From assembly GCA_959605275.1 (NCBI GenBank), contig CAUHFD010000129.1, forward strand, positions 1 to 8,006: DNA of 8,006 nucleotides. Reading direction: 5' to 3'. Shown piece by piece: positions 1 to 6,147 of this stretch. The notes under the pieces are model-generated. The model was given only the letters and a program-made list of their open reading frames with translations. It was not told the origin of the DNA and did not search any database. A program made the position numbers and the translations under genes. Within the stretch, counting starts at the first letter, position 1. Each line of letters starts with the position of its first letter. The DNA comes from an uncultured Eubacteriales bacterium. Lineage in GTDB: Bacteria; Bacillota; Clostridia; Oscillospirales; Ruminococcaceae.

Positions 1-990
1 GTAGGGAATTTCTTTGTTGTAGATTAAATCATCCACAATCAATTTTACCGTATTGAAACCGCTACCGGTGATGTAAAAATTGCTTCTGCCGAGTCGGATA
101 TTGATTTCAAAGAACTTGAACTGATTGTCACGGGGATCGTATTTGAGGTCAAAGTTGGAAAAACCGGTATAACCGATATGTTCCAGAAAACGAGTCGCCT
201 GTTCGATTGCAACTTTTTCCACTTCGTTGATGATACAGCAGGGATTACCGAGCGCGGTCGGCGTATGCTCTTCCAGAAGAACATGACCGAATGCCGCAAA
301 ACGAACCTTTGCATTTTGATCGCTGTAACAGGTCAATACCCGCATATTGCTGTCTTCACCCGGAATGAAATCCTGAATCAGAAATTTATAGTCGTAGGAG
401 CTGGTGCTGAGATTGTCAAGCATTTGCTCCAATTCTTCTTTGCTGTTGAATTTAAATACCTTCTTTTTCCCCAGAAATTTTGCATAATGATAGAGCGCGC
501 TGTTTGCGGTTTTGGCAATGATCGGGTATTCAAAGTCATAGGTTAAAGGCGTTTTTTCTTTGCAGTCATATACGAAAGTGTCCGGATGTGGAATATCCAA
601 TTCGGTTAAGATCTCGTAAAATTTATCTTTCAGCACAATGCGGTTCATCAATTCTTCATCAATATAAGGAATCACATAATATTTGGAGAGCAACTCCTTA
701 TTTTCAATGATCATTCGGACATACCAATCTCCACAGCCGAAAATAATCAGCTTTTTGTCGCGATGCTGTTTGCCGACTTCCTGCAAGACTTTCAGCAAGG
801 TCTCCTTGTTTTCCAATCCTTCGCGGTAAACATCTTCACAAATATGGCTGCCTTTAATCGGACCGCCGTTTGACATATTCAGTACTAAGGATTTTATTTG
901 ATATTCTTGGTGAAAGCTTCTTGCTAAACTGTACGCCGTAATATCTCCGCCCAAAATGACCGGTAAAAATTCATATTCTTTAAACTTCAT
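1..990 (-). CDS. ATP-grasp carboxylate-amine ligase, D-aspartate ligase-like (3' end missing)
   Basis: 330 codons are open from the ATG at 990 to the window edge, so the C-terminus is missing. The protein reads as an ATP-grasp enzyme. The N-terminus has EFLPVILGGD and AYSLARSF, followed by a nucleotide-fold segment around residues 80-95 (IIFGCGDWY). The ATP-grasp part has the ATP-binding lysine in PIIAKTANS (about K160), QDFIPGEDSNMRVL (206-219), and the Mg-binding FFEINIRLGR (E295, N297). From memory this arrangement closely resembles the Enterococcus faecium D-aspartate ligase. That enzyme adds D-Asp to the lysine side chain of the peptidoglycan precursor in the cytoplasm, the first step of the cross-bridge. 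The true amino-acid substrate here is inferred, not shown; other ATP-grasp peptide or amide ligases remain possible. AAAAAGGGG lies 11 nt before the ATG, and no other start fits. It has its own promoter (1029-1057) and is separated from the S1 operon by terminators. Confidence 0.82.
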   Translation of the reverse strand, partial: MKFKEYEFLPVILGGDITAYSLARSFHQEYQIKSLVLNMSNGGPIKGSHICEDVYREGLENKETLLKVLQEVGKQHRDKKLIIFGCGDWYVRMIIENKELLSKYYVIPYIDEELMNRIVLKDKFYEILTELDIPHPDTFVYDCKEKTPLTYDFEYPIIAKTANSALYHYAKFLGKKKVFKFNSKEELEQMLDNLSTSSYDYKFLIQDFIPGEDSNMRVLTCYSDQNAKVRFAAFGHVLLEEHTPTALGNPCCIINEVEKVAIEQATRFLEHIGYTGFSNFDLKYDPRDNQFKFFEINIRLGRSNFYITGSGFNTVKLIVDDLIYNKEIPY

Positions 991-1028
991 GCAGTGGACA
1001 ACCCCTTTTTACGAACTCCTGATTTTTT

Positions 1029-1057
1029 ATAGTATTGGCAATTTTTAAAATTGTCAA
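1029..1057 (-). promoter_or_regulatory. Promoter of the ATP-grasp ligase gene
   Basis: On the minus strand a perfect -35 TTGACA (1057-1052) is followed after exactly 17 nt by TACTAT (1034-1029, 4 of 6 to TATAAT). Transcription would start near 1022, giving a leader of about 32 nt before the ATG at 990. This is a standard housekeeping sigma-A-type promoter. A small inverted repeat, GCGC-TTT-GCGC at 1089-1099, lies about 30 bp upstream of the -35 and could be an operator, but that is speculative. Confidence 0.75.
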
Positions 1058-1114
1058 TCACTGGTTTATTCCAATAGAAAAACAGTTGGCGCTTTGCGCT
1101 GTATCAGCCGTATT

Positions 1115-1277
1115 TTATTATAACATAAACCACTTGCACAGCGAAGCGAGCAATGTTTCAATGTTCTCAAAAGCGCATCGTGCTTTTGAGGTTATTATAA
1201 CATAAACCACTTGCACAGCGAAGCGAGCAATGTTTCAATGTTCTCAAAAGCGCATCGTGCTTTTGAGGTTATTATAA
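1115..1277. repeat. 77-bp tandem direct repeat, two perfect copies plus 9 bp
   Basis: The unit at 1115-1191 is repeated without a single change at 1192-1268, and the first 9 bases (TTATTATAA) start a third copy at 1269-1277. Each unit contains an inverted repeat with 9-bp arms, CTCAAAAGC and GCTTTTGAG, 7 bases apart. It also holds a looser TTGC/GCAA pairing around AGCGAAGCGA, and the junction reads GTTATTATAAC, a palindrome with an odd centre. No reading frame or known transposon end is visible. It lies between the operon terminators and the promoter of the ligase gene. It could be a REP-like or miniature element copied in tandem, or a recent duplication; which one cannot be told from one locus. 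Confidence 0.9.
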
Positions 1278-1301
1278 TACAAAATTCGATAAAAAACAAG
1301 A

Positions 1302-1325
1302 TATTGGGATAGAAGTTTCCCAATA
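1302..1325 (-). terminator. Possible second, weaker terminator of the operon
   Basis: Perfect 8-bp arms TATTGGGA and TCCCAATA enclose an 8-nt loop. On the minus strand the stem is followed by TCTTG and then six T. The stem is AT-rich except for its GGG/CCC core, and the T-run is set off by five bases, so it is a weak backup terminator at best. It lies about 30 bp beyond the stronger one. Confidence 0.45.
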
Positions 1326-1348
1326 ACCGAAAATTTGTTGTTTTACAT

Positions 1349-1383
1349 CAAAAATAACCGTCAAACTTTGTGTTTGACGGTTA
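1349..1383 (-). terminator. Intrinsic terminator of the rpiR-to-ispH/S1 operon
   Basis: On the minus strand a perfect 12-bp stem, TAACCGTCAAAC pairing with GTTTGACGGTTA (1383-1372 and 1366-1355, 5-nt loop), is directly followed by TTTT and then TTGATG-like sequence. It begins about 11 bases after the TAA at 1395-1397. That position fits the stop codon of the frameshifted S1 tail better than the premature TAG at 1607. The full-length gene therefore ran to 1395 when this layout evolved. Confidence 0.85.
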
Positions 1384-1394
1384 CCCAATGTTTG

Positions 1395-1622
1395 TTATTC
1401 TTCGGAAGGAGACTCCTCTGCCGGAGCTTGTTCTTCGGAATCTTCCTCAACAGGAACATCTTCATCGGAAGTAATGGTAATATTACTTGCTGCTGCAGCT
1501 TCTTCTAAAATTTCAGCTTGTTCAGCGGCGGCTGCTTCTTCCAGTAATGCGCGGATGGAAAGGCTGATTCGTTTTGCTTCCAGATCAATTTCGATGATCT
1601 TAGCTTCTACTTCCTGACCAAC
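1395..1622 (-). pseudogene. rpsA: Out-of-frame C-terminal piece of ribosomal protein S1 (end of 4th S1 domain and acidic tail)
   Basis: In the frame next to the main gene, 75 codons from GTT at 1622 to TAA at 1395 encode an obvious S1 continuation. It begins VGQEVEAKIIEID and LEAKRISLSIRALLEE, which are the last strands of an S1 domain. Then comes an alanine/glutamate-rich stretch and a strongly acidic tail ending ESPSEE, as is usual for Firmicute S1 proteins. The fragment has no start codon or ribosome site of its own and overlaps the last few codons of the main frame. It is best read as the detached end of the ispH-S1 gene, with the frame break between 1622 and 1627. A restored protein would have about 687 residues. 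The cause may be a real mutation, an assembly error, or less likely recoding. Confidence 0.85.
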
Positions 1623-3451
1623 ACATCAGAAACCTTATTAACCCGTTCATTGGCAATCTGGCTGATATGAATTAAACCGTCAACGCCGGGAATAATTTCA
1701 GCAAATGCGCCGAATTGAGTCAGCGACACGATTTTTACCTTTACTACGCTGCCGACTTCATAGTTGTTTTTGAAGATTTCCCAAGGGTTGTCCTCAGTCT
1801 TTTTGTAGCCGAGAGAAATTTTCTTTTTCTCTTTATCGATATCTTTTACATAAACTTCGATCACATCGCCGACTTTGACCACTTCGGAAGGATGTTTGAT
1901 TCTCTTCCAGGAAAGCTCGGTGATATGTACCATACCATCGACGCCTCCTAAGTCCACAAATGCTCCGTAAGAGGTGAGAGATTTTACTTCTCCTTTATAG
2001 ATCTGACCAACTTCAATTTGACTCCAAAAAGCTTCTTCTTTAGCAGCCTTTGCTTCTTTTAATACAGCACGGATAGAGCCGACGGCTTTGCGTGCATTGT
2101 CTTTGATTTCAATGACTTTAAAAGAAACGGTTTGGCGTAATAATGTGTTCAAATCCTCTACTCTGGTATCCGAAACCAAAGAAGCGGGAATAAATATTTT
2201 TACATAATTGCTAAGCACTAAGATACCGCCACGGACAACATCAGTTACGATGCCCTCTAAAACAGTACCGTTTTCGTAAGCTTGGCTGATGGTTTCAAAT
2301 CCGGCAGCAGAATCGCAACGCTTTTTAGAAAGCATTACAGTACCTTCCTGATCGTTAACCTTAATAACGATAAGATCCAGTTCCTGACCCTTTTCAACGA
2401 TATCCGATGCTTTCAAATTCGGATCATCTGTCAATTCAGATAACGGAATAAAGCCGGCTTGCTTTGCGTTTACGTCGACTTGTACTTCATTGGGAGCAAT
2501 GGAAGTAACAACGCCTTTTACCCGCTTACCGTTATATAATTTTTCGCTCATAGACTGCTCCAGCAGCTCGGCGAAATTGAGCTCCTCATCTTGTTCTTTT
2601 AGCATTTCACTCATGGTTTTTAGAACCTCCTTAATTATATAAGCCGGGGTAGACGCTCCGGCAGTAACACTGATCTTCTGAAAACGATGCAAATCAATTG
2701 TTTTCAATTCATCTGCGGTTTCAATTAAAGCAGAAGGACAGAAATCACGACAAACCTCTAACAGTTTAACCGTATTGGAACTGTGTTTTCCGCCAATAAT
2801 CAGCATTAAGTCGGATTCTTTTGCCAGTTTGATTGCCTCTGATTGACGTTCATTGGTCGCGTTACATATTGTATCAAAAATTTCCGCATTTGTACAGTGT
2901 TTTTCAATAAAAGCGCAACATTGTTTCCAAGTTTCGAGGTTTATTGTAGTCTGCGCAACCACTATTATATCATTTTTATTTTGGTTTGTAAATTCTTTTT
3001 TTAAATTTTTTAAATCATCCACATTTTGGGCGGTAAACACCGTACCTTGGCAATGACCGATGATCCCTTGTACCTCCGGGTGATTCGCATCACCGATAAT
3101 GATAACGGTTTTGCCGGCTGCGGAATTTTTTTCGACAATCCGGTGGATTTTAGTCACAAAAGGGCAGGTGGCATCTTTGTATTTTATGTTATGCTCCTCC
3201 AGCAGCCGATAGATTTTCTTCCCAACGCCATGAGAGCGGATAACAAGCGTTTTCCCCTGTGCATGAATCGGATCGTCAACGGCAATACAGCCTTTTTTTG
3301 CCAAATCGGCAACCAACTGCGGATTGTGAATAATAGGACCCAATGTGACAACGGGTTCCTGTTCTTCTACCAACCCGTAAACCAATTTGACGGCACGGTC
3401 AACGCCGAAGCAGAATCCGGCAGTCTGAGCCAGTGTAATTTGGTGCTTCAT
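1607..3451 (-). CDS. ispH: IspH (HMBPP reductase) fused to ribosomal protein S1; frameshifted near its end
   Basis: Residues 1-280 are 4-hydroxy-3-methylbut-2-enyl diphosphate reductase. This is the last MEP-pathway enzyme, converting HMBPP to IPP and DMAPP with a 4Fe-4S cluster. The three cluster cysteines are visible: C14 (GFCFGVDRA), C96 (DATCPF) and C196 (DTICNATNERQ). So are the substrate residues H42, H74 (RSHGVG), H124/E126 (NHPEVQG), T168, S224-S225-N226 and S267. Residues from about 305 are S1 repeats: S1-1 about 307-377, a divergent S1-2 395-463, S1-3 482-549 with YGAFVDLGGVDGMVHITELS, and S1-4 from 566 with FGAFAEIIPGVDGLIHIS. S1 binds mRNA on the 30S subunit. This fusion is known in Clostridia. 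The frame breaks after SDV (residue 610), giving a TAG at 1607 instead of finishing domain 4. The start ATG has AGAAAGG 13 nt upstream and follows plsC by 30 bp. It is the last gene of the operon. Confidence 0.93.
   Translation of the reverse strand: MKHQITLAQTAGFCFGVDRAVKLVYGLVEEQEPVVTLGPIIHNPQLVADLAKKGCIAVDDPIHAQGKTLVIRSHGVGKKIYRLLEEHNIKYKDATCPFVTKIHRIVEKNSAAGKTVIIIGDANHPEVQGIIGHCQGTVFTAQNVDDLKNLKKEFTNQNKNDIIVVAQTTINLETWKQCCAFIEKHCTNAEIFDTICNATNERQSEAIKLAKESDLMLIIGGKHSSNTVKLLEVCRDFCPSALIETADELKTIDLHRFQKISVTAGASTPAYIIKEVLKTMSEMLKEQDEELNFAELLEQSMSEKLYNGKRVKGVVTSIAPNEVQVDVNAKQAGFIPLSELTDDPNLKASDIVEKGQELDLIVIKVNDQEGTVMLSKKRCDSAAGFETISQAYENGTVLEGIVTDVVRGGILVLSNYVKIFIPASLVSDTRVEDLNTLLRQTVSFKVIEIKDNARKAVGSIRAVLKEAKAAKEEAFWSQIEVGQIYKGEVKSLTSYGAFVDLGGVDGMVHITELSWKRIKHPSEVVKVGDVIEVYVKDIDKEKKKISLGYKKTEDNPWEIFKNNYEVGSVVKVKIVSLTQFGAFAEIIPGVDGLIHISQIANERVNKVSDVLVRK
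2612..2632 (-). promoter_or_regulatory. Internal ribosome-binding site and ATG at the IspH/S1 junction
   Basis: Inside the fusion, AAGGAGGT (2632-2625), a full match to the anti-Shine-Dalgarno, lies 11 nt (from the second GG) before an in-frame ATG at 2614-2612, which is Met280. This falls exactly at the end of IspH and before the first S1 repeat, so it could start a free S1 protein. It is the strongest Shine-Dalgarno in the window, better than those of the annotated genes. It also encodes Lys-Glu-Val of IspH, so chance or codon constraint cannot be excluded. Confidence 0.5.
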
Positions 3452-3481
3452 GAATCTGTATTATCCTTTCTGTACCTATCA

Positions 3482-4072
3482 TCAGGATTCATATAACTCG
3501 GCAATTTTAGACATCATCATCTTGCTGGCAGTCTTCAGCTCAGCCGGACTGACTTCATGAACGCCCAGTTCCTCGTTTTTAATTACTTTACCATATGTTA
3601 CGGTTACTTTAGATCTGAAATGAAGCTTTCCTTCGAATTTGATGCAACAGGGAATAATGTCTCCGCCTGTTTTGGCGGCAACCAAAACAGCCCCGGATTT
3701 TGGTTTTCCTAATTCTCCCGTCTTGGAACGCGTTCCTTCCGGGAAGATTGCAAACAGACCGCCGTCCTGCACGGTTTTGACCGCGTTATCGATGGCTTGT
3801 GTGTCACCTTTGCCGCGTTTGACCGGAAAAGCGCCGAGATGTTTAATGATTACACCGAGAACGGGTTTGTGAAACAAACTGTCCTTTGCCATGAAACGTA
3901 GCTGGCGCTTTAATTTAACGCCGAGAAAAACGGGGTCAAAATAGCTGCGGTGGTTACTGCATAGAATAATGCCGCGGTCATCGGGAACGTTTTCCACTCC
4001 CTCTACTCGAAAATGAAAAAATAAAGGGATAAAGAAGCGGCATACGCCGCGTCCGAATTGATAAAATGTCAT
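3482..4072 (-). CDS. plsC: 1-acyl-sn-glycerol-3-phosphate acyltransferase (PlsC)
   Basis: 196 residues, a normal length for bacterial PlsC. The enzyme adds the second acyl chain to lysophosphatidic acid at the inner face of the membrane, giving phosphatidic acid for phospholipid synthesis. All four acyltransferase motifs are visible. They are the catalytic NHRSYFD (N40-D46), GAFPVKRG (80-87), FPEGTRS (110-116, phosphate binding) and the late hydrophobic motif IIPCCIKF (139-146). The N-terminus (GVCRFFIPLFFHF) is hydrophobic and probably sits in the membrane. AGAAAGG lies 14 nt before the ATG. It is followed 30 bp later by ispH-S1 and preceded by a 100-bp gap after cmk, the longest gap in the operon. 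The gap holds the palindromes TACCGGTA (4101-4108) and GCAAAATTTTGC (4119-4130) but no convincing promoter or terminator. A more specialised acyl acceptor is possible but nothing suggests it. Confidence 0.93.
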   Translation of the reverse strand: MTFYQFGRGVCRFFIPLFFHFRVEGVENVPDDRGIILCSNHRSYFDPVFLGVKLKRQLRFMAKDSLFHKPVLGVIIKHLGAFPVKRGKGDTQAIDNAVKTVQDGGLFAIFPEGTRSKTGELGKPKSGAVLVAAKTGGDIIPCCIKFEGKLHFRSKVTVTYGKVIKNEELGVHEVSPAELKTASKMMMSKIAELYES

Positions 4073-4172
4073 AATAACAGATGATTCCTTTCTATATTTG
4101 TACCGGTATTGCGGTTATGCAAAATTTTGCCCGTTGTATTTGGACAAAAAGAAATAAATGGAGCGTGAAAAT

Positions 4173-4850
4173 TTATTTTTGTTTTTTCTGCAGTTGAGAT
4201 TTGATTAAGTCAGTGAGCAGTGCAATGGACTCTTCCAAGGAATTTCCGGAGGTATCCACTGCAATGGCGTCCTCTGCTTTTTTGAGCGGAGCAATGGCGC
4301 GGGTTGAATCATTGTGGTCCCGCTCGATGATTTCCTGCAAAAGCGTGTCAAAATCGACCTCTTGTCCTTTTTGCAGTAACTCCAGATGACGGCGCTTTGC
4401 CCGATCTTCCGGAGAGGCAGTGAGAAAAATTTTAATGTCCGCATGGGGCAACACCACCGTTCCGATGTCTCTGCCATCCATAATGACGTTGTTTTCCCGT
4501 GCAATTTTTTGCTGTAAAGAGAAAAGAAATTCCCGTACGGCAGGAATCGCCGAAACGTTGGAGGCTGCCATTGAAACTTCGTTTTGGCGAATGGCTTCGG
4601 AAACATCTTCAGCGTTTAAAAATACTCTTTGCGTGTGGTCGATAAATTTTAGTTCCACCCGGATTTCAGGCAACAGCGGGACAACATATTGTTCGGTTTG
4701 CTCCGGTACTCCGCTGCGGATAGCGTACAATCCGATCGCACGATACAGCGCGCCGGTATCTACATAAACATACCCCAATTCAGCGGAGATTTTTTTTGCG
4801 ATAGTACTTTTGCCCGCACCTGCGGGTCCGTCAATAGCGATGGCAATCAT
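4173..4850 (-). CDS. cmk: Cytidylate kinase (CMP/dCMP kinase)
   Basis: 225 residues, typical for the family. It phosphorylates CMP and dCMP with ATP in the cytoplasm, recycling CMP released by RNA turnover and lipid synthesis. The P-loop is GPAGAGKST at residues 8-16. DTGALYRA (31-38) and the NMP-binding segment VSMAAS (92-97) follow. Then come MDGRDIGTVVLP (124-135), a hallmark of Cmk, and the lid/C-terminal RDHNDSTRAIAPL (177-189). The start ATG lies 2 bp after the stop of the upstream flavoprotein gene, with AGAAAGG 13 nt before it inside that gene's last codons, so the two are probably translationally linked. Position ahead of ispH-S1 recalls the common cmk-rpsA association in bacteria, with plsC inserted between them. 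Confidence 0.96.
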   Translation of the reverse strand: MIAIAIDGPAGAGKSTIAKKISAELGYVYVDTGALYRAIGLYAIRSGVPEQTEQYVVPLLPEIRVELKFIDHTQRVFLNAEDVSEAIRQNEVSMAASNVSAIPAVREFLFSLQQKIARENNVIMDGRDIGTVVLPHADIKIFLTASPEDRAKRRHLELLQKGQEVDFDTLLQEIIERDHNDSTRAIAPLKKAEDAIAVDTSGNSLEESIALLTDLIKSQLQKKQK

Positions 4851-4852
4851 GG

Positions 4853-6133
4853 TTAAAGCGATTCCTTTCTGAACGTGTTTTCGGATGCGCTTATTCCGGC
4901 AAGATATCCGGTCGAAAACGCAATTTGCAGATTAAAGCCGCCGGTGTAGGCGTCAACATCGATTACTTCACCGGCGAAATATAAACAGGAACAACATTTG
5001 GATTCCATTGTTTTCGGATTGATTTCAGATGTTTTTACACCGCCGCTGGTAATGATAGCTTCTGTAATCGGACGAAACCCGTCCACTGTCAGCTTCATCC
5101 TTTTCAATTGTTCGATCATAATACGGCGGTCCTCTTTAGAAAGCTGGTTTACTTTTTTGTCAGGAGGAATCCGGCATAACCGGATAAAAACAGGTATCAG
5201 CTTCTGAGGTAGCAGTTCATGCAGCGCATTGGAAAAATCTCTGTTGGCATATTTCTGAAAATCGCGCAGCAATCGGTTATCGAGTTGCTTTTCGTCTAAA
5301 GCGGGTTTGCAGTCAATATATATTTGGTATTTCCCCGGCTTCATATTTCGCATATGGGCGCTGCAGCTCAACACAAGCGGACCGGAGACGCCGAAATGGG
5401 TAAACAGCATCTCTCCCAGTTCACTGTACAGAAACTTTCCTGTCTGTGTCTCTTTTACAGTCAGGGTTACGTTTCTAAGAGAAAGTCCCTGCAGTTCTTT
5501 ACACCATTGCTCACGGATAATCAGCGGTACCAGTGACGGAACAGGGGGGACTACGGTATGCCCGACCGTTTTAGCAAAACGGTATCCGTCTCCGGTGGAA
5601 CCGGTCAGAGGATAAGATAAGCCGCCTGTTGTGATAATGACGGCATCGGCAGCGTATTGTTTGTCGCTTTTGCAGATGATACCGGAAGCCTTACCGTCCT
5701 GTACAGCGATGGCGGAAACTTCCTCCTGTACGAATACAACACCGGCAGACTGGCAGTACCGGATGAGAACGTCTGCGACGTCAGCCGCTTTGTCCGATTC
5801 GGGAAATACCCGGTTTCCGCGTTCTGTTTTTACCGGGAGACCGCGCTGTTCAAAAAAGCGAATAGTGTCGTTGGTAGAAAAGTGCCGAAAAGCACTGTAT
5901 AAAAATTTATTGTTTGTCGGGATGTTTTGCATCAGTGTATCAATATCACAGTTATTTGTGATATTACAGCGGCCTTTGCCGGTAATCAGAAGTTTCCTGC
6001 CAAGACGCTGATTTTTTTCAGCCAACAGCACACGTTTGCCGCAGCTTGCCGCTGTGCCTGCCGCCATCAAGCCTGCCGCACCGCCGCCCACGACAATGAT
6101 GTCATATTGGCTTTCTATCAATCTAATACCCAT
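4853..6133 (-). CDS. FAD-dependent oxidoreductase of the HI0933/YhiN (BaiN-like) family
   Basis: 426 residues, full length. The N-terminal Rossmann fold has DIIVVGGGAAGLMAA (GxGxxG at G16, G18, G21), followed by the family signature LGRKLLITGKGRCNITN (44-60). Further hallmarks are IITTGGLSYPLTGSTGDGY (166-184), LFTHFGVSGPLVL (243-255), ITSGGV (361-366) and the C-terminal GEVIDVDAYTGGFNLQIAFS (388-407), all of which contact FAD. These make the family assignment firm. The biological reaction is not known from sequence: members are variously called aminoacetone oxidase family, BaiN (bile-acid flavoenzyme of Clostridium scindens) or YhiN/RdsA. Conserved placement with housekeeping genes argues against a special catabolic role. 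The ATG at 6133 has GGAG 6 nt upstream. A TTG at 6121 is an alternative start with AGAAAGG at 13 nt, and would give 422 residues. The gene follows rpiR by 14 bp. Confidence 0.93.
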   Translation of the reverse strand: MGIRLIESQYDIIVVGGGAAGLMAAGTAASCGKRVLLAEKNQRLGRKLLITGKGRCNITNNCDIDTLMQNIPTNNKFLYSAFRHFSTNDTIRFFEQRGLPVKTERGNRVFPESDKAADVADVLIRYCQSAGVVFVQEEVSAIAVQDGKASGIICKSDKQYAADAVIITTGGLSYPLTGSTGDGYRFAKTVGHTVVPPVPSLVPLIIREQWCKELQGLSLRNVTLTVKETQTGKFLYSELGEMLFTHFGVSGPLVLSCSAHMRNMKPGKYQIYIDCKPALDEKQLDNRLLRDFQKYANRDFSNALHELLPQKLIPVFIRLCRIPPDKKVNQLSKEDRRIMIEQLKRMKLTVDGFRPITEAIITSGGVKTSEINPKTMESKCCSCLYFAGEVIDVDAYTGGFNLQIAFSTGYLAGISASENTFRKESL

Positions 6134-6134
6134 A

Positions 6135-6144
6135 CCTTTCTCCC
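6135..6144 (-). promoter_or_regulatory. Ambiguous ribosome-binding site of the flavoprotein gene
   Basis: The minus strand reads GGGAGAAAGG here. GGAG (6143-6140) is 6 nt from the ATG at 6133, while AGAAAGG (6141-6135) is 13 nt from the TTG at 6121. AGAAAGG at 13-14 nt is the spacing used by the other four genes of the operon, so the TTG is a serious rival start. Confidence 0.5.
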
Positions 6145-6147
6145 GAC

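Noticed and set aside
178..546. 122-codon plus-strand frame inside the ligase gene
   Set aside because: It is antisense to a clear ATP-grasp protein, with no matching motifs; a shadow frame.
1115..1277. CRISPR array
   Set aside because: The repeats are 77 bp, directly adjacent and without variable spacers, and no cas gene is near.
1607..1630. Programmed -1 frameshift at the S1 break
   Set aside because: There is no slippery heptamer and no evident downstream stem, and a -1 slip would still leave the domain two residues shorter than S1 domain 3.
3026..3496. 156-codon plus-strand frame opposite ispH
   Set aside because: The minus strand encodes the conserved IspH residues here; the plus frame has no recognisable motif or ribosome site.
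4073..4172. Promoter or terminator in the 100-bp gap between cmk and plsC
   Set aside because: Only weak -35/-10 matches (3 of 6 each) and two short palindromes (TACCGGTA, GCAAAATTTTGC) were found, with no stem plus T-run; not enough to call.
4205..4606. 133-codon minus-strand frame inside cmk in another phase
   Set aside because: The cmk frame carries the GRDIGT and RDHNDSTR motifs over the same bases; this one is an out-of-phase shadow.
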